Of a stretch of DNA of 32,477 bases, positions 7,849 through 15,455 are shown in pieces; within the stretch, counting starts at the first letter, position 1, and the number at the start of each line of letters is the position of its first letter. Both the position numbers and the translations under genes were made by a program. The stretch is from an uncultured Muribaculaceae bacterium (GTDB lineage Bacteria > Bacteroidota > Bacteroidia > Bacteroidales > Muribaculaceae). The notes beneath the pieces are model-generated. The model did no database searches and had not been told where the DNA came from. It saw only the letters and a program-made list of their open reading frames with translations. The stretch spans positions 1-32,477 of the forward strand of contig CAMWIJ010000032.1 of the NCBI GenBank assembly GCA_947174275.1. Reading direction: 5' to 3'.

Positions 7849-8669
7849 AACGGCAATATTATCAAGTCAAAAGGCGATTTCATGGCGTCGGCTCCGGCTC
7901 TGAACATGGCCGATGGAAATATCATCGGCATCACGTAAGGCCTGAACTTGCGCAGCAGCGGCATCAGGGCGTCGCGTTGCTCGCGGTTGCCGCCGATCAG
8001 TATTTCCTCGCGGTCATCGGAAATATCTTCCGTGCAGCTGAGTATGTAGAATGCGGCGTCATTGATGTCGCGGTATTCGAAACGGTTGAGAAGATACAGT
8101 TCGCGTGAGCTCATCACGACGATGTCAAGCGACTTTGCCCTCAGATTGACAAATACCTTCATCGTGTTGCCCTTGGTGAGATTGGAGTGGCAGTAGCGGG
8201 TGAAGGGATAGAGCGTGCTGTGCAGTCTGATATTGGGGAAAGTGCGCCGCAGGAAATTGGCCGTGGCTGATGATATGGGCGTGAGTATTCTCGCTGAGAA
8301 TGCGTCGAGCCGGTCATCGGTGACGACCGCGCGGGAGTCGGTGTCGCTGTCGGCCTCGCGCAGCAGCGCCAAATGGTCGCAGGCGTCGGCCACGCCGTCA
8401 GGCACAGTCAGAAACCTACGGCTTTCGATGATGGCCGTGACGGTTTTGAAGTCGCTGAGCAGCAGTGGATTGTCGTAGATAAATGTCTCAATCTGCCTGA
8501 GACTTTCGGTTTCGTCGACAGGCAGTTCGCAGTGGTGGAGCAGCAACGAACTGTCCTCTAACGGATTGTATATCATGACATCAAGCGCCGTCACGCCAAT
8601 GCGTAGGTCAAGCCGGCAGTAGGCCGGCTCTTTGACGAGCTCTCTTGTCAGTGGAGTTGATGCGGTCAT
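7839..8669 (-). CDS. DUF3822 family protein
   Basis: 276 residues. The N-terminal half holds YCRLDLRIGVTALDVMIYNP and the C-terminal half holds KVFVNLRAKSLDIVVMSSRELYLLNRFEY, with EEILIGGN further on. This looks like the actin-fold-like architecture of DUF3822, a Bacteroidetes family found next to rsmD. No catalytic motif and no signal peptide, so probably cytoplasmic. It overlaps rsmD by 10 bp and lies 33 bp after the upstream lipoprotein gene. Its job is not known. The gene neighbourhood is the main support for the name. Confidence 0.82.
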   Translation of the reverse strand: MTASTPLTRELVKEPAYCRLDLRIGVTALDVMIYNPLEDSSLLLHHCELPVDETESLRQIETFIYDNPLLLSDFKTVTAIIESRRFLTVPDGVADACDHLALLREADSDTDSRAVVTDDRLDAFSARILTPISSATANFLRRTFPNIRLHSTLYPFTRYCHSNLTKGNTMKVFVNLRAKSLDIVVMSSRELYLLNRFEYRDINDAAFYILSCTEDISDDREEILIGGNREQRDALMPLLRKFRPYVMPMIFPSAMFRAGADAMKSPFDLIILPLCE

Positions 8670-8702
8670 AGTGCAGTCATTGTGTAGGTTGATTATATCG
8701 GC

Positions 8703-10751
8703 CTAACGGCGAAGGGCATCGGGGTTGACGCGTGAGCCTCCGAGACTTCCGCCTGACGACAGGCGGCCGGAGCCTCCGGTGTTGCCCTGCGAGCGGTTGC
8801 CGGGCGAGTAGAATTCATCTTCATCCTCCTCTTCTTCGTCATTGTTCACAGTGGCGTTTCTGTCTCGGTTCTTGGGCTTGTTCTTCTTTATCTCGTTGGG
8901 CTTCTGAGCCTCTACGGGCAGCAGATTGATGTCCCACGTCTGCTCCATATCCCAGTTTTTCTTCAGGGCGAGTTTCTTGGGGAAATAATAGACATCTTCC
9001 GGCTGTCTCTTCTCGGAAACCGATCCTGTATCCCACGTGCCGTTGCCGTTGGAGTCGACAAAAGCGCGTGCGTAATATGTGTTGGGGCTGACGAATGTAA
9101 ACACGGCCGAACCGTCGGTTACCGGAGCTGTGGCAACAGGCTTGTCCTGTGAGTTGAGAAGCTCCACCACCATCTGCTCCCCTTCAGGCATGCCGATAAG
9201 ATTGAACTTTATGGTGGAGTAATCCTCAAGCTTTTTGACCGTAAACTCCGACGAACTCTTCTTGTTGACATTGCCGTAGATGCCGGTCACCGCCGCCGAG
9301 TCGACGGTCAGGCGATAGCGCTCACCCTCTTTCCAGTCGTGGTAGAGCGTGAAACGCAGCTGTCGGTTTATGGAGTCGCGCACCACATGCTGCGCGCCCG
9401 TGTCGTGCCACACCGTGTCGACCCTCATCTCGAGATGTATCCTGTCGCCGTAAATAGTGTCGACCGGTTGCGATGCCGTCAGATAGAGCGGGCGGTTGAG
9501 TTCCTGGTTGCCGCGGGTGCTCGTCTCGAATGTCATGAACACCTGTTCGTCGGTGAACACCGTGTCGCGCCCCTCCTCACGGAGCTTCTTGAGCAGTTTC
9601 TCCCGGTCCTTGTTGCGTTTGTCAATGGCTTTCTGAAACTTGGTGCGCTCACGGTTGAGCAGACGCAGCGTGTCGGTGGTCCACGTCAGTTGGTCAAGCA
9701 TGTCGGTGCGCAGATAGCGTGCCTCAACAATCAGCGTGTCTGTTTTTATCACCGCCTTGTCTGTGAGCCAGTAGGTGATGGAGTCGCCGCGCGCCGAATA
9801 GTCGGTGCGCGCCACCTCGTTGACGCGCTTTCCGGCTGACGGGGTGTTGAGCAGCGTCAGCACCGGAAGCGTGTCGGTCGGAGCCCCCAACTCTATCGCT
9901 ATGCGCGTGGAGTCGATACGGGAATTGTTTTTAAGATACTGCGCCCTGTAATTCTCGTTAAACCATGTCATAAGCAGGTCGTTGGGCAGATACCGGTGGC
10001 CTTGGCGCATCACTATGGAATCCATGCCGTTGGAGGCGCGCAGCGTGTCGGTAACCGTGATGTTTTCTATCTCAGGCACAACGCTTTGACCCAGAAACGC
10101 CACATCTTCCGAGCGGTCCCAGTGATAGTCGCGGTTGAGGTCGTTGACGGCATAGACATTATATGTGCCGGGAGCGAGATTGCGTATCACGAACTGTCCG
10201 TATTGGTTTGTCTTGGCGATGCGCTCGAACGGCAGAGTGCTGATGGCTGTGTCTGAAAGGTTGGAATACACGCCGACTATCATGCCCTGTGCAGGCTCCA
10301 GATTGCGCGCCTCGAAGAGCATCCCCGATATCACGAGGCTGTCGCGCGTGGAGCCGGTGGAGAAGTCAAATGCAAATCCGTCGAGTATATTCCCCTCGTT
10401 GAGGTCGCGTATCGCATCTGAGAAATCCACGGTGTAAGTGGCATTGTCGACAAGTGTGTCGCGGAATTCCACCGTCAGGCGCTTGCCGTTGGCCGATACC
10501 GACGGCGGCTGTTTCTGCACAGGCGAAACCACCACCTTGTTCATCACATCCTCCATCTTGATATTCTCGTCGAAGAATATGTTCAGGCGGTTGCCCTTGA
10601 ACTCAAGCGCCCCGGGCTCCGGATTCGAACGCACGAACACCGGCGGCAACTCGTCGCGCTCACCTCCCTCCGGACGACCGATCGAGGCACACGCCGCCAA
10701 CAGCGTCACCACCCCCGACATACACACTATTTTAAAGATATTCTCTCTCAT
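8703..10751 (-). CDS. Ig-like (Big_5) domain lipoprotein
   Basis: 682 residues from ATG 10751. A start further upstream at 10805 would extend translation into the leader and hide the signal peptide. The N-terminus is a lipoprotein signal with lipobox LLAAC (C21), followed by the family hallmark CASIGRPEGGERDELPPVF. A bacterial Ig-like domain (about 40-130, NRLNIFFDENIKMEDVMNKV) comes next, then a carboxypeptidase-regulatory-like segment around GQFVIRNLAPGTYNVYAVNDLNRD. The C-terminus is low-complexity: an acidic run (NNDEEEEDEDEF) and a Gly/Ser-rich tail. Such proteins are widespread lipid-anchored envelope proteins in Bacteroidetes, of unknown role. It is the first gene of the run that includes rsmD. 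Confidence 0.88.
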   Translation of the reverse strand: MRENIFKIVCMSGVVTLLAACASIGRPEGGERDELPPVFVRSNPEPGALEFKGNRLNIFFDENIKMEDVMNKVVVSPVQKQPPSVSANGKRLTVEFRDTLVDNATYTVDFSDAIRDLNEGNILDGFAFDFSTGSTRDSLVISGMLFEARNLEPAQGMIVGVYSNLSDTAISTLPFERIAKTNQYGQFVIRNLAPGTYNVYAVNDLNRDYHWDRSEDVAFLGQSVVPEIENITVTDTLRASNGMDSIVMRQGHRYLPNDLLMTWFNENYRAQYLKNNSRIDSTRIAIELGAPTDTLPVLTLLNTPSAGKRVNEVARTDYSARGDSITYWLTDKAVIKTDTLIVEARYLRTDMLDQLTWTTDTLRLLNRERTKFQKAIDKRNKDREKLLKKLREEGRDTVFTDEQVFMTFETSTRGNQELNRPLYLTASQPVDTIYGDRIHLEMRVDTVWHDTGAQHVVRDSINRQLRFTLYHDWKEGERYRLTVDSAAVTGIYGNVNKKSSSEFTVKKLEDYSTIKFNLIGMPEGEQMVVELLNSQDKPVATAPVTDGSAVFTFVSPNTYYARAFVDSNGNGTWDTGSVSEKRQPEDVYYFPKKLALKKNWDMEQTWDINLLPVEAQKPNEIKKNKPKNRDRNATVNNDEEEEDEDEFYSPGNRSQGNTGGSGRLSSGGSLGGSRVNPDALRR

Positions 10752-10770
10752 TAAAGTCTTTTCGTAGTAA

Positions 10771-10886
10771 TTGCAACATGCTGATATAGCAACATGTTGA
10801 CCCAAAATCCTACAAATTTACTAAAAAATAGATACCTCGCAAAATCTCGCTCATAATTCTTCTTGCAACATCTTCAGGCTGATATA
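10771..10886. repeat. Bipartite direct repeats flanking the lipoprotein promoter
   Basis: TTGCAACAT followed by GCTGATATA occurs contiguously at 10771-10788. The same two 9-mers recur at 10863-10871 and 10878-10886, separated by CTTCAG. The two copies sit on either side of the consensus promoter at 10813-10843. A 10-bp palindrome CAACATGTTG (10790-10799) follows the first copy. It could be an operator or the remnant of a duplication. Confidence 0.6.
10813..10843 (-). promoter_or_regulatory. Consensus promoter of the lipoprotein-rsmD operon
   Basis: Minus-strand TTTG (10843-10840), 19 bp, TAAATTTG (10820-10813): a full match to the Bacteroidetes consensus. The predicted start near 10806 gives a leader of about 55 nt before ATG 10751. 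It lies downstream of the GNAT-like gene, so the lipoprotein operon is independent of that module. Confidence 0.75.
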
Positions 10887-10928
10887 TGTCAAATTGTTGG
10901 CGGATTATCGAGTAGATTGTAATGCGTT

Positions 10929-11807
10929 TCAAACAGCGCCGATTGGAATATCAGGATTGAAATTCTTTAAGAAATCTATCCGATGTTGCAAAAGATTATT
11001 TATCTCGCTGCACATAAATATGCAATTGAAATCGTAGATCGGTTTGCTTGTGCCGATATCGTTTGGACGATTTAATTTTAATTCGACGTTATAGTAGTTT
11101 ATCAAAGAACCATCTTCCGTTGAGTCGGCAGCAAATAGAAATAAATACTTGCAGCCAACGATGTCTCTGACTCGCTCTATTATGGGCACTATATGATACC
11201 AAAATACAATTTTACCGATTGATTGTGGAAAATTATATTCTTTCCATATCGCTTTTGCCTGGTCGTTAGAACAGAAATGTACTAATTCAATGCCTGAGTG
11301 AGTGTTTGATACTCTGATAATATGTTTATTGGGGTCTCTTGATTTGTCTCCTGAAAGGAATTTAAGGAAATTCTGGTTTTTATCTGTACTTACATTAAGG
11401 AAATGCTTTATCTCTTCGTCAGAAAGATCTTTGCCGGCTCTGAGCTGTTCAACCATAATGGCAGCCAAATTTTCCTCTTCCTTATTCTGTGGGTTCGTCA
11501 TCAGGCGTTTGATTAAGGCATAAGCTTTTTTACGCTCTTGAATCTGAGCCTCATCCAGATGCTGATACAATGCGCCGCATTTTAAAGAAAAGAAAAATAA
11601 AGGAAATCCGTCATCGTTTTTTATGATATAGTAAGCTGTGGAGCCATCCTCGTCTTCTAACCATGCTGTTGTTTGAAGACTGTCTACAAGATTCGGATTT
11701 CTTTTGTTTTCAAAAGAAAGTATAAGTTTCTTATGCTCATCATCAGATGAGAGTCTGTGGCACGACAGGCTATTCAGCCATTTTAATTGGTCGCTTGTTA
11801 TCTCCAT
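10929..11807 (-). CDS. GNAT-like protein, candidate toxin partner of Panacea antitoxin
   Basis: 292 residues, starting 5 nt after the stop of the Panacea-domain gene, so surely co-transcribed. I do not recognise a named family, but the layout resembles a GCN5-related acetyltransferase. Residues about 48-81 form paired strands (TAWLED...GSTAYYIIKNDDGFPLFFFSLKCGALY). A long helical, charged insertion follows (82-160). The C-terminal block is IELVHFCSN (173-181), then KIVFWYHIVPIIERVRDIVGCKYLFLFAAD (199-228), then DGSLINYYNVELKL (232-245), which is the strand-helix-strand end of a GNAT fold. No signal peptide or membrane segment. Acetylation and toxicity are both inferences; no classic acetyl-CoA loop (Q/RxxGxG/A) is obvious. 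The gene is AT-rich (21 of 60 bases are G or C in 11041-11100) compared with neighbours, suggesting transfer. Confidence 0.6.
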   Translation of the reverse strand: MEITSDQLKWLNSLSCHRLSSDDEHKKLILSFENKRNPNLVDSLQTTAWLEDEDGSTAYYIIKNDDGFPLFFFSLKCGALYQHLDEAQIQERKKAYALIKRLMTNPQNKEEENLAAIMVEQLRAGKDLSDEEIKHFLNVSTDKNQNFLKFLSGDKSRDPNKHIIRVSNTHSGIELVHFCSNDQAKAIWKEYNFPQSIGKIVFWYHIVPIIERVRDIVGCKYLFLFAADSTEDGSLINYYNVELKLNRPNDIGTSKPIYDFNCIFMCSEINNLLQHRIDFLKNFNPDIPIGAV

Positions 11808-11812
11808 CTGAC

Positions 11813-12292
11813 TTACTTTGATTGATTTCTTATCTGCGATAGAAAATAGCGTCTCAATTTTATTCGGTTTGCATCAATTTTAATGTCATCAATTGACATT
11901 GCTTTATCACAACTGTCGATAGGCCCCAATCCCTTGCGGGCATTCTGCCATGAAAATTCGCCATGTGATAGTCGACTCAGACTCCAGGAGTCTTTGCCCG
12001 CATATTGTGAAAATACTTTATCAAAAACGGGTACATACTCATTGTTAATGCAATATCCAACCTGAGGCAAGATGGGCCCGAAAAATTTAATATGGTCGCG
12101 GACAGCGACTAAAACCGGTCCATATTTCCAAGCGTAGAACGATTCGCCGAAAAGAGGTTTGCCCAATTGTATCAATGCTTCGCGTTGAGCAAAATAGAGT
12201 AACTTATGAAGTTTCATTTCGTCGATAGAAACCCCATAATTATTAATGTATCGAGATACAATGTAATTTGCAAATTTAAAAACCGATTCCAT
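11813..12292 (-). CDS. Panacea-domain (SocA/DUF4065-like) antitoxin candidate
   Basis: 159 residues covering just one Panacea domain, also known as DUF4065 / SocA-like / GepA-like. Diagnostic stretches are MKLHKLLYFAQREAL (26-40), GKPLFGESFYAWKYGPV (44-60), and the C-terminal SLSRLSHGEFSWQNARKG (104-121). Panacea domains serve as antitoxins in many toxin-antitoxin pairs and also occur in proteolytic adaptor (SocA) and phage-linked proteins. Here it is the first gene of a two-gene, antitoxin-first operon with a consensus promoter about 20 bp upstream of ATG 12292. The leader is therefore very short. It lies just downstream of tRNA-Arg on an AT-rich island. Antitoxin function is inferred from domain plus arrangement. 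Confidence 0.85.
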   Translation of the reverse strand: MESVFKFANYIVSRYINNYGVSIDEMKLHKLLYFAQREALIQLGKPLFGESFYAWKYGPVLVAVRDHIKFFGPILPQVGYCINNEYVPVFDKVFSQYAGKDSWSLSRLSHGEFSWQNARKGLGPIDSCDKAMSIDDIKIDANRIKLRRYFLSQIRNQSK

Positions 12293-12312
12293 ACAGCATC
12301 TCTATTATATTA

Positions 12313-12344
12313 CAAAATTAACGTATTTTTTTGTAAAAAACAAA
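12313..12344 (-). promoter_or_regulatory. Consensus promoter of the Panacea module
   Basis: Minus-strand TTTG (12344-12341), 20 bp, TAATTTTG (12320-12313), an exact Bacteroidetes match. The predicted start near 12306 leaves about 14 nt before ATG 12292. The module thus has its own promoter and need not read through from the tRNA. Confidence 0.75.
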
Positions 12345-12420
12345 TATTCAGATAATTTAGCTCGTCAGAGATCTGTTTGAGATGTGTATGAATGGCCGGC
12401 CGGTCATCATCTTTTGTGTG

Positions 12421-12495
12421 TGGTACCCCGGAGCAGAATCGAACTGCTATCTAAAGTTTAGGAAACTTCTATTCTATCCGTTGAACTACCGGGGC
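12421..12495 (-). tRNA. tRNA-Arg (anticodon CCT)
   Basis: A complete 75-nt cloverleaf on the minus strand. The acceptor stem GCCCCGG pairs with CCGGGGT. The D stem GTTC pairs with GAAT. The anticodon stem GAAGT/ACTTT holds the loop TTCCTAA with anticodon CCT (reads AGG). The T stem AGCAG/CTGCT holds the loop TTCGATT. Discriminator A and CCA are encoded. It is followed by the AT-rich Panacea module, and tRNA 3' ends are common integration sites. I saw no second copy of its 3' end within the window. Confidence 0.95.
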
Positions 12496-12536
12496 AATCC
12501 TTGCTTTGCGGCGCCGTCGACGCCTGTAGCTGTCTG

Positions 12537-12568
12537 CAAAGTTAACGCTTAAATCCGACAATAGCAAA
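12537..12568 (-). promoter_or_regulatory. Consensus promoter of tRNA-Arg, overlapping folA end
   Basis: Minus-strand TTTG (12568-12565), 20 bp, TAACTTTG (12544-12537). The -33 box lies inside the last codons of folA. The predicted start near 12530 is about 35 nt before the mature tRNA 5' end. This allows tRNA expression independent of the upstream operon. Confidence 0.7.
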
Positions 12569-13043
12569 CGAAACTGTAACTTACGCCGCTCTTTTCATCG
12601 GTCATCAGCTCGCTTTCAGCTGTTTTTTTCCACTCCGCCGCGTTGAATTCCGGGAAAAACGTGTCGGCGTCGCAGCTGTCGGCATCAACAACCGTCAGCT
12701 CCATTCTGTCGGCGGCATCTATCGCCTGACGGTATATCTCGCCGCCGCCGATCACAAACACCTCCTCGCCCGCGGCCATGCGCAGCGCCTCTTCAAGAGA
12801 GCCGGCGCGCTCCGTGCCCGCGGCGGTGAAACCTTCGTTGCGCGTTATCACTATGTTGCGGCGCTCCGGCAGCGCCCCTTTGGGAAGCGACTCGAATGTC
12901 TTGCGGCCCATCACCACGGTGTGGCCCGTCGTCAGAGCCTTGAAGCGGCGCATGTCCCCGCGCAGATGAAACACCAGATCGCCTCCGCGGCCTATCGCGC
13001 CGTCGCGCCCTACTGCTGCTATTATAGTAACCATATTCGTCAT
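12549..13043 (-). CDS. folA: Dihydrofolate reductase
   Basis: 164 residues, normal DHFR length. It reduces dihydrofolate to tetrahydrofolate with NADPH, regenerating the cofactor that ThyA oxidises. Visible: the N-terminal strand MVTIIAAVGRDGAIGRGGDL (Met20-type loop), the catalytic acid D30 in RGDMRRFK, the NADPH-binding VVMGRKTFESLP, and VIGGGEIYRQAI (glycine-rich second nucleotide motif). The usual Pro-Trp before the helix is Val-Phe here (GGDLVFHLRGD). The start is ATG 13043 (MTNMVTI) or 13034. It follows thyA by 6 bp, the classical thyA-folA operon. Confidence 0.95.
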   Translation of the reverse strand: MTNMVTIIAAVGRDGAIGRGGDLVFHLRGDMRRFKALTTGHTVVMGRKTFESLPKGALPERRNIVITRNEGFTAAGTERAGSLEEALRMAAGEEVFVIGGGEIYRQAIDAADRMELTVVDADSCDADTFFPEFNAAEWKKTAESELMTDEKSGVSYSFVCYCRI

Positions 13044-13049
13044 TCAGGT

Positions 13050-13844
13050 TTATACCGACACATCGGCCTTGATGTGGGGGTGCGGGTCATAGTCGACAAG
13101 TTCGAAATCCTCATACTTGAAGTCGAAGATGCTCTTCACCTCGGGATTTATCTTCATGCGGGGCAGTTTGCGCGGCTCGCGTGTGAGCTGCAGACGTGCC
13201 TGCTCGAAATGATTTTTATAGATATGCGTGTCGCCGAGCGTATGGACGAAATCGCCCGGCTCAAGTCCGGTCACCTGTGCCACCATCATCAGAAGCAACG
13301 CATACGACGCTATGTTGAACGGCACCCCTAAGAACGTGTCGGCCGACCGCTGGTAGAGCTGCAGCGACAGACGTCCGTCGGCCACGTAAAACTGGAAGAA
13401 TGCATGACACGGCGGCAGCTTCATCGACGGTATGTCGGCCACATTCCACGCGCTCACTATGATGCGCCGCGACGACGGATTGTTTTTTATCTGATCGATT
13501 GCCTCCGAAATCTGGTCGATAAACGTCCCGTCGTAGGCCGGCCACGAGCGCCACTGATAGCCGTAGATATGGCCTAAGTCACCGTTTTCGTCGGCCCATT
13601 CGTTCCATATCCTCACACCATGCTCCTGAAGATATTTCACATTGGTGTCACCCTTTAGAAACCACAGCAGCTCATAGATTATCGATTTGAGATGCAGCTT
13701 CTTGGTCGTCAGCAGAGGAAATCCCTCGGCCAGATTGAAGCGCATCTGATAGCCGAACACCGAGCGCGTGCCCGTGCCGGTGCGGTCCTCCTTGTCCGAG
13801 CCGTCGGCAAGTATATGCTCAAGCAGTTCAAGATATTGTTTCAT
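13050..13844 (-). CDS. thyA: Thymidylate synthase ThyA
   Basis: 264 residues, the same length as the E. coli enzyme. It methylates dUMP to dTMP using methylene-tetrahydrofolate. The catalytic cysteine is C146 in [12 protein letters not shown]. Also visible are [17 protein letters not shown] near the N-terminus (phosphate-binding Arg), the [14 protein letters not shown] motif, and the dUMP-binding [15 protein letters not shown] 13844 is 25 bp after the polyferredoxin stop and the gene ends 6 bp before folA, so the four genes 15974-12549 look like one transcription unit. Confidence 0.97.
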   Translation of the reverse strand: MKQYLELLEHILADGSDKEDRTGTGTRSVFGYQMRFNLAEGFPLLTTKKLHLKSIIYELLWFLKGDTNVKYLQEHGVRIWNEWADENGDLGHIYGYQWRSWPAYDGTFIDQISEAIDQIKNNPSSRRIIVSAWNVADIPSMKLPPCHAFFQFYVADGRLSLQLYQRSADTFLGVPFNIASYALLLMMVAQVTGLEPGDFVHTLGDTHIYKNHFEQARLQLTREPRKLPRMKINPEVKSIFDFKYEDFELVDYDPHPHIKADVSV

Positions 13845-13869
13845 TTTTTATGTATGTGTTCAAATTTAT

Positions 13870-15402
13870 TTACAGTTTCAAGCCGCTCACCTTTATCGCT
13901 TTGGCCGGCGACGCCGGACATATATATTGGCACGAGCCGCAACCTATGCACCCCTCGTGGTCGACAGCGGCCACGCGACGCCCGTTGCGTTCGGTCATCC
14001 TGATTGTGGCTCGCGGACAGCGGCCCGCGCACAGGCCGCACCCGATGCAGGCCTCGGGGTCGACATTCGCCAGCCCCACACGGAAAATATGCTTTTCGCC
14101 CACGGTAAGCGGCTTCAGCGCGCCTGTCGGACACACCTCCGTACACTTCACACAGTTGTAGCGGCAATAACTTTCGTCATAATTCTTCAGCGGATGCAGC
14201 GGATTTGTGACGCCGTATTCTCCCCCCGACGGACGCAATACACGCGCCGGGCACACCGATATGCATGCTCCGCACCCCACGCATCGGCTCAGAAACGAAC
14301 GCGTCGACGCAATGCCCGGCGGTGTCACCGGACGCGTGTCGGTTGTCGCATCCTGCTCTATCTCGTGAGGCATCACACGGCGCAGTTTCTTTTCGGCGCT
14401 TATCACCGCAGGCGTAGCCGCTAATATAAGCCCCATGGCAAGAAACCGCCGGCGGTCGATGGCATGCGGTGTCTCTGCGTGGTCGGCGCCTCCGGGAGCG
14501 TCGAGCGTGGCCGCAGCGCGTGCGCCCGGCAGCTTCATAAGCATCGGTATCGACAGCCGGTGACGGCGGCGGGTGTAAGTGATGGCGCCGCTGTCGCACA
14601 CTGCCGTGCAGTCGAAACACACCACGCAGCGCGACATGTCGACCGTGTGACCTTTCGAATCGATGCACTCCGATTTGCACACCCGCTCGCACAGGCCGCA
14701 GTTGATGCATGCGTCGGTGTTGATATCTATGCCGTAGACACTGTGGCGGCTCAGTAGACTCAGCGCCGACCCTACGGGACACACCGTGTTGCATAGCAGC
14801 CTGCCGCGTTTCATCGGCACTGCCACCAGCGCACCCAGCGTAATCACAGCCACGACAACTCCGGCCAGCGTGCCTGTGACCACCGTGGCGCCGTCGGCAG
14901 CCGCGACAAGCGGCCGCAACAGATATGTCATTATGCGCCCGAAAGCGCCGTATGGGTCAAACAGAGCCAGAAGCATCGACATTCCCGCGATAGCCGACAC
15001 CGCAATCACTCCGAGCCAGATGTAACGGAACCTGTTGTGCGCCTCCCGGTGACGGTAGCCGCGGCGAAATCTCATCTTGCGTCCCATCCGGGGCACTCGT
15101 GCCGAGATATCCTGCGCTATTCCCGCCGGACATACCATCGAGCAATACACCCTGCCAAACAGAAGTGTCACAACCGCCCAAAACAATATCAGCGACCCGC
15201 TCACCGACAGCGCCACAGGCACAAGCTGCACCTTCGTTATCCACTGCAGACGCAGCGCCGCAGATGTGCCGAGCATGACAAAAAACACGACCATGACGCT
15301 CAGCGCCACCACCGCCGTGACGCGGCGACCCAGCTGAAGGGCCTTTCCACGGCCATTGGCCTTACCCTCGCGGCGCCGGTATATTGTCTGTCTGTCGCTC
15401 AT
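13870..15402 (-). CDS. Membrane polyferredoxin (NapH/CcoG-like, 4Fe-4S)
   Basis: 510 residues. Four membrane segments (about 28-50, 60-83, 127-148, 172-196) with two Cx3CP motifs after the second and fourth (YCSMVCP at 86-92, LLCNTVCP at 203-209), as in NapH-type quinol-linked proteins. A ferredoxin pair follows (C232-C242, C259-C269). A second Tat-like segment RRRFLAMGLILAAT (317-330) comes next, then four more clusters (C374-C384, C413-C424, C452-C462, C485-C495). In effect it is a NapH-like half fused to a NapG-like half. The probable role is moving electrons between quinones and an exported redox partner, but the donor and acceptor are unknown. It lies 53 bp after the Tat ferredoxin gene and before thyA. 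Confidence 0.85.
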   Translation of the reverse strand: MSDRQTIYRRREGKANGRGKALQLGRRVTAVVALSVMVVFFVMLGTSAALRLQWITKVQLVPVALSVSGSLILFWAVVTLLFGRVYCSMVCPAGIAQDISARVPRMGRKMRFRRGYRHREAHNRFRYIWLGVIAVSAIAGMSMLLALFDPYGAFGRIMTYLLRPLVAAADGATVVTGTLAGVVVAVITLGALVAVPMKRGRLLCNTVCPVGSALSLLSRHSVYGIDINTDACINCGLCERVCKSECIDSKGHTVDMSRCVVCFDCTAVCDSGAITYTRRRHRLSIPMLMKLPGARAAATLDAPGGADHAETPHAIDRRRFLAMGLILAATPAVISAEKKLRRVMPHEIEQDATTDTRPVTPPGIASTRSFLSRCVGCGACISVCPARVLRPSGGEYGVTNPLHPLKNYDESYCRYNCVKCTEVCPTGALKPLTVGEKHIFRVGLANVDPEACIGCGLCAGRCPRATIRMTERNGRRVAAVDHEGCIGCGSCQYICPASPAKAIKVSGLKL

Positions 15403-15455
15403 CTCTGTCTGTCGGTATATTGTTATAAGTTGATTATTTTAAGCTGCGTCGCCGC

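Noticed and set aside
10860..10928. Attachment-site copy of the tRNA-Arg 3' end
   Set aside because: I looked for the tRNA end sequence on the far side of the AT-rich module and saw no match.
12379..12400. Resemblance to a sequencing adaptor (GAGATGTGTAT)
   Set aside because: Only about ten bases agree and the following bases differ, so assembly contamination is not supported.
14177..14794. 205-aa minus-strand ORF within the polyferredoxin gene
   Set aside because: Alternative frame of the polyferredoxin gene; the conserved Cys motifs are all in the other frame.
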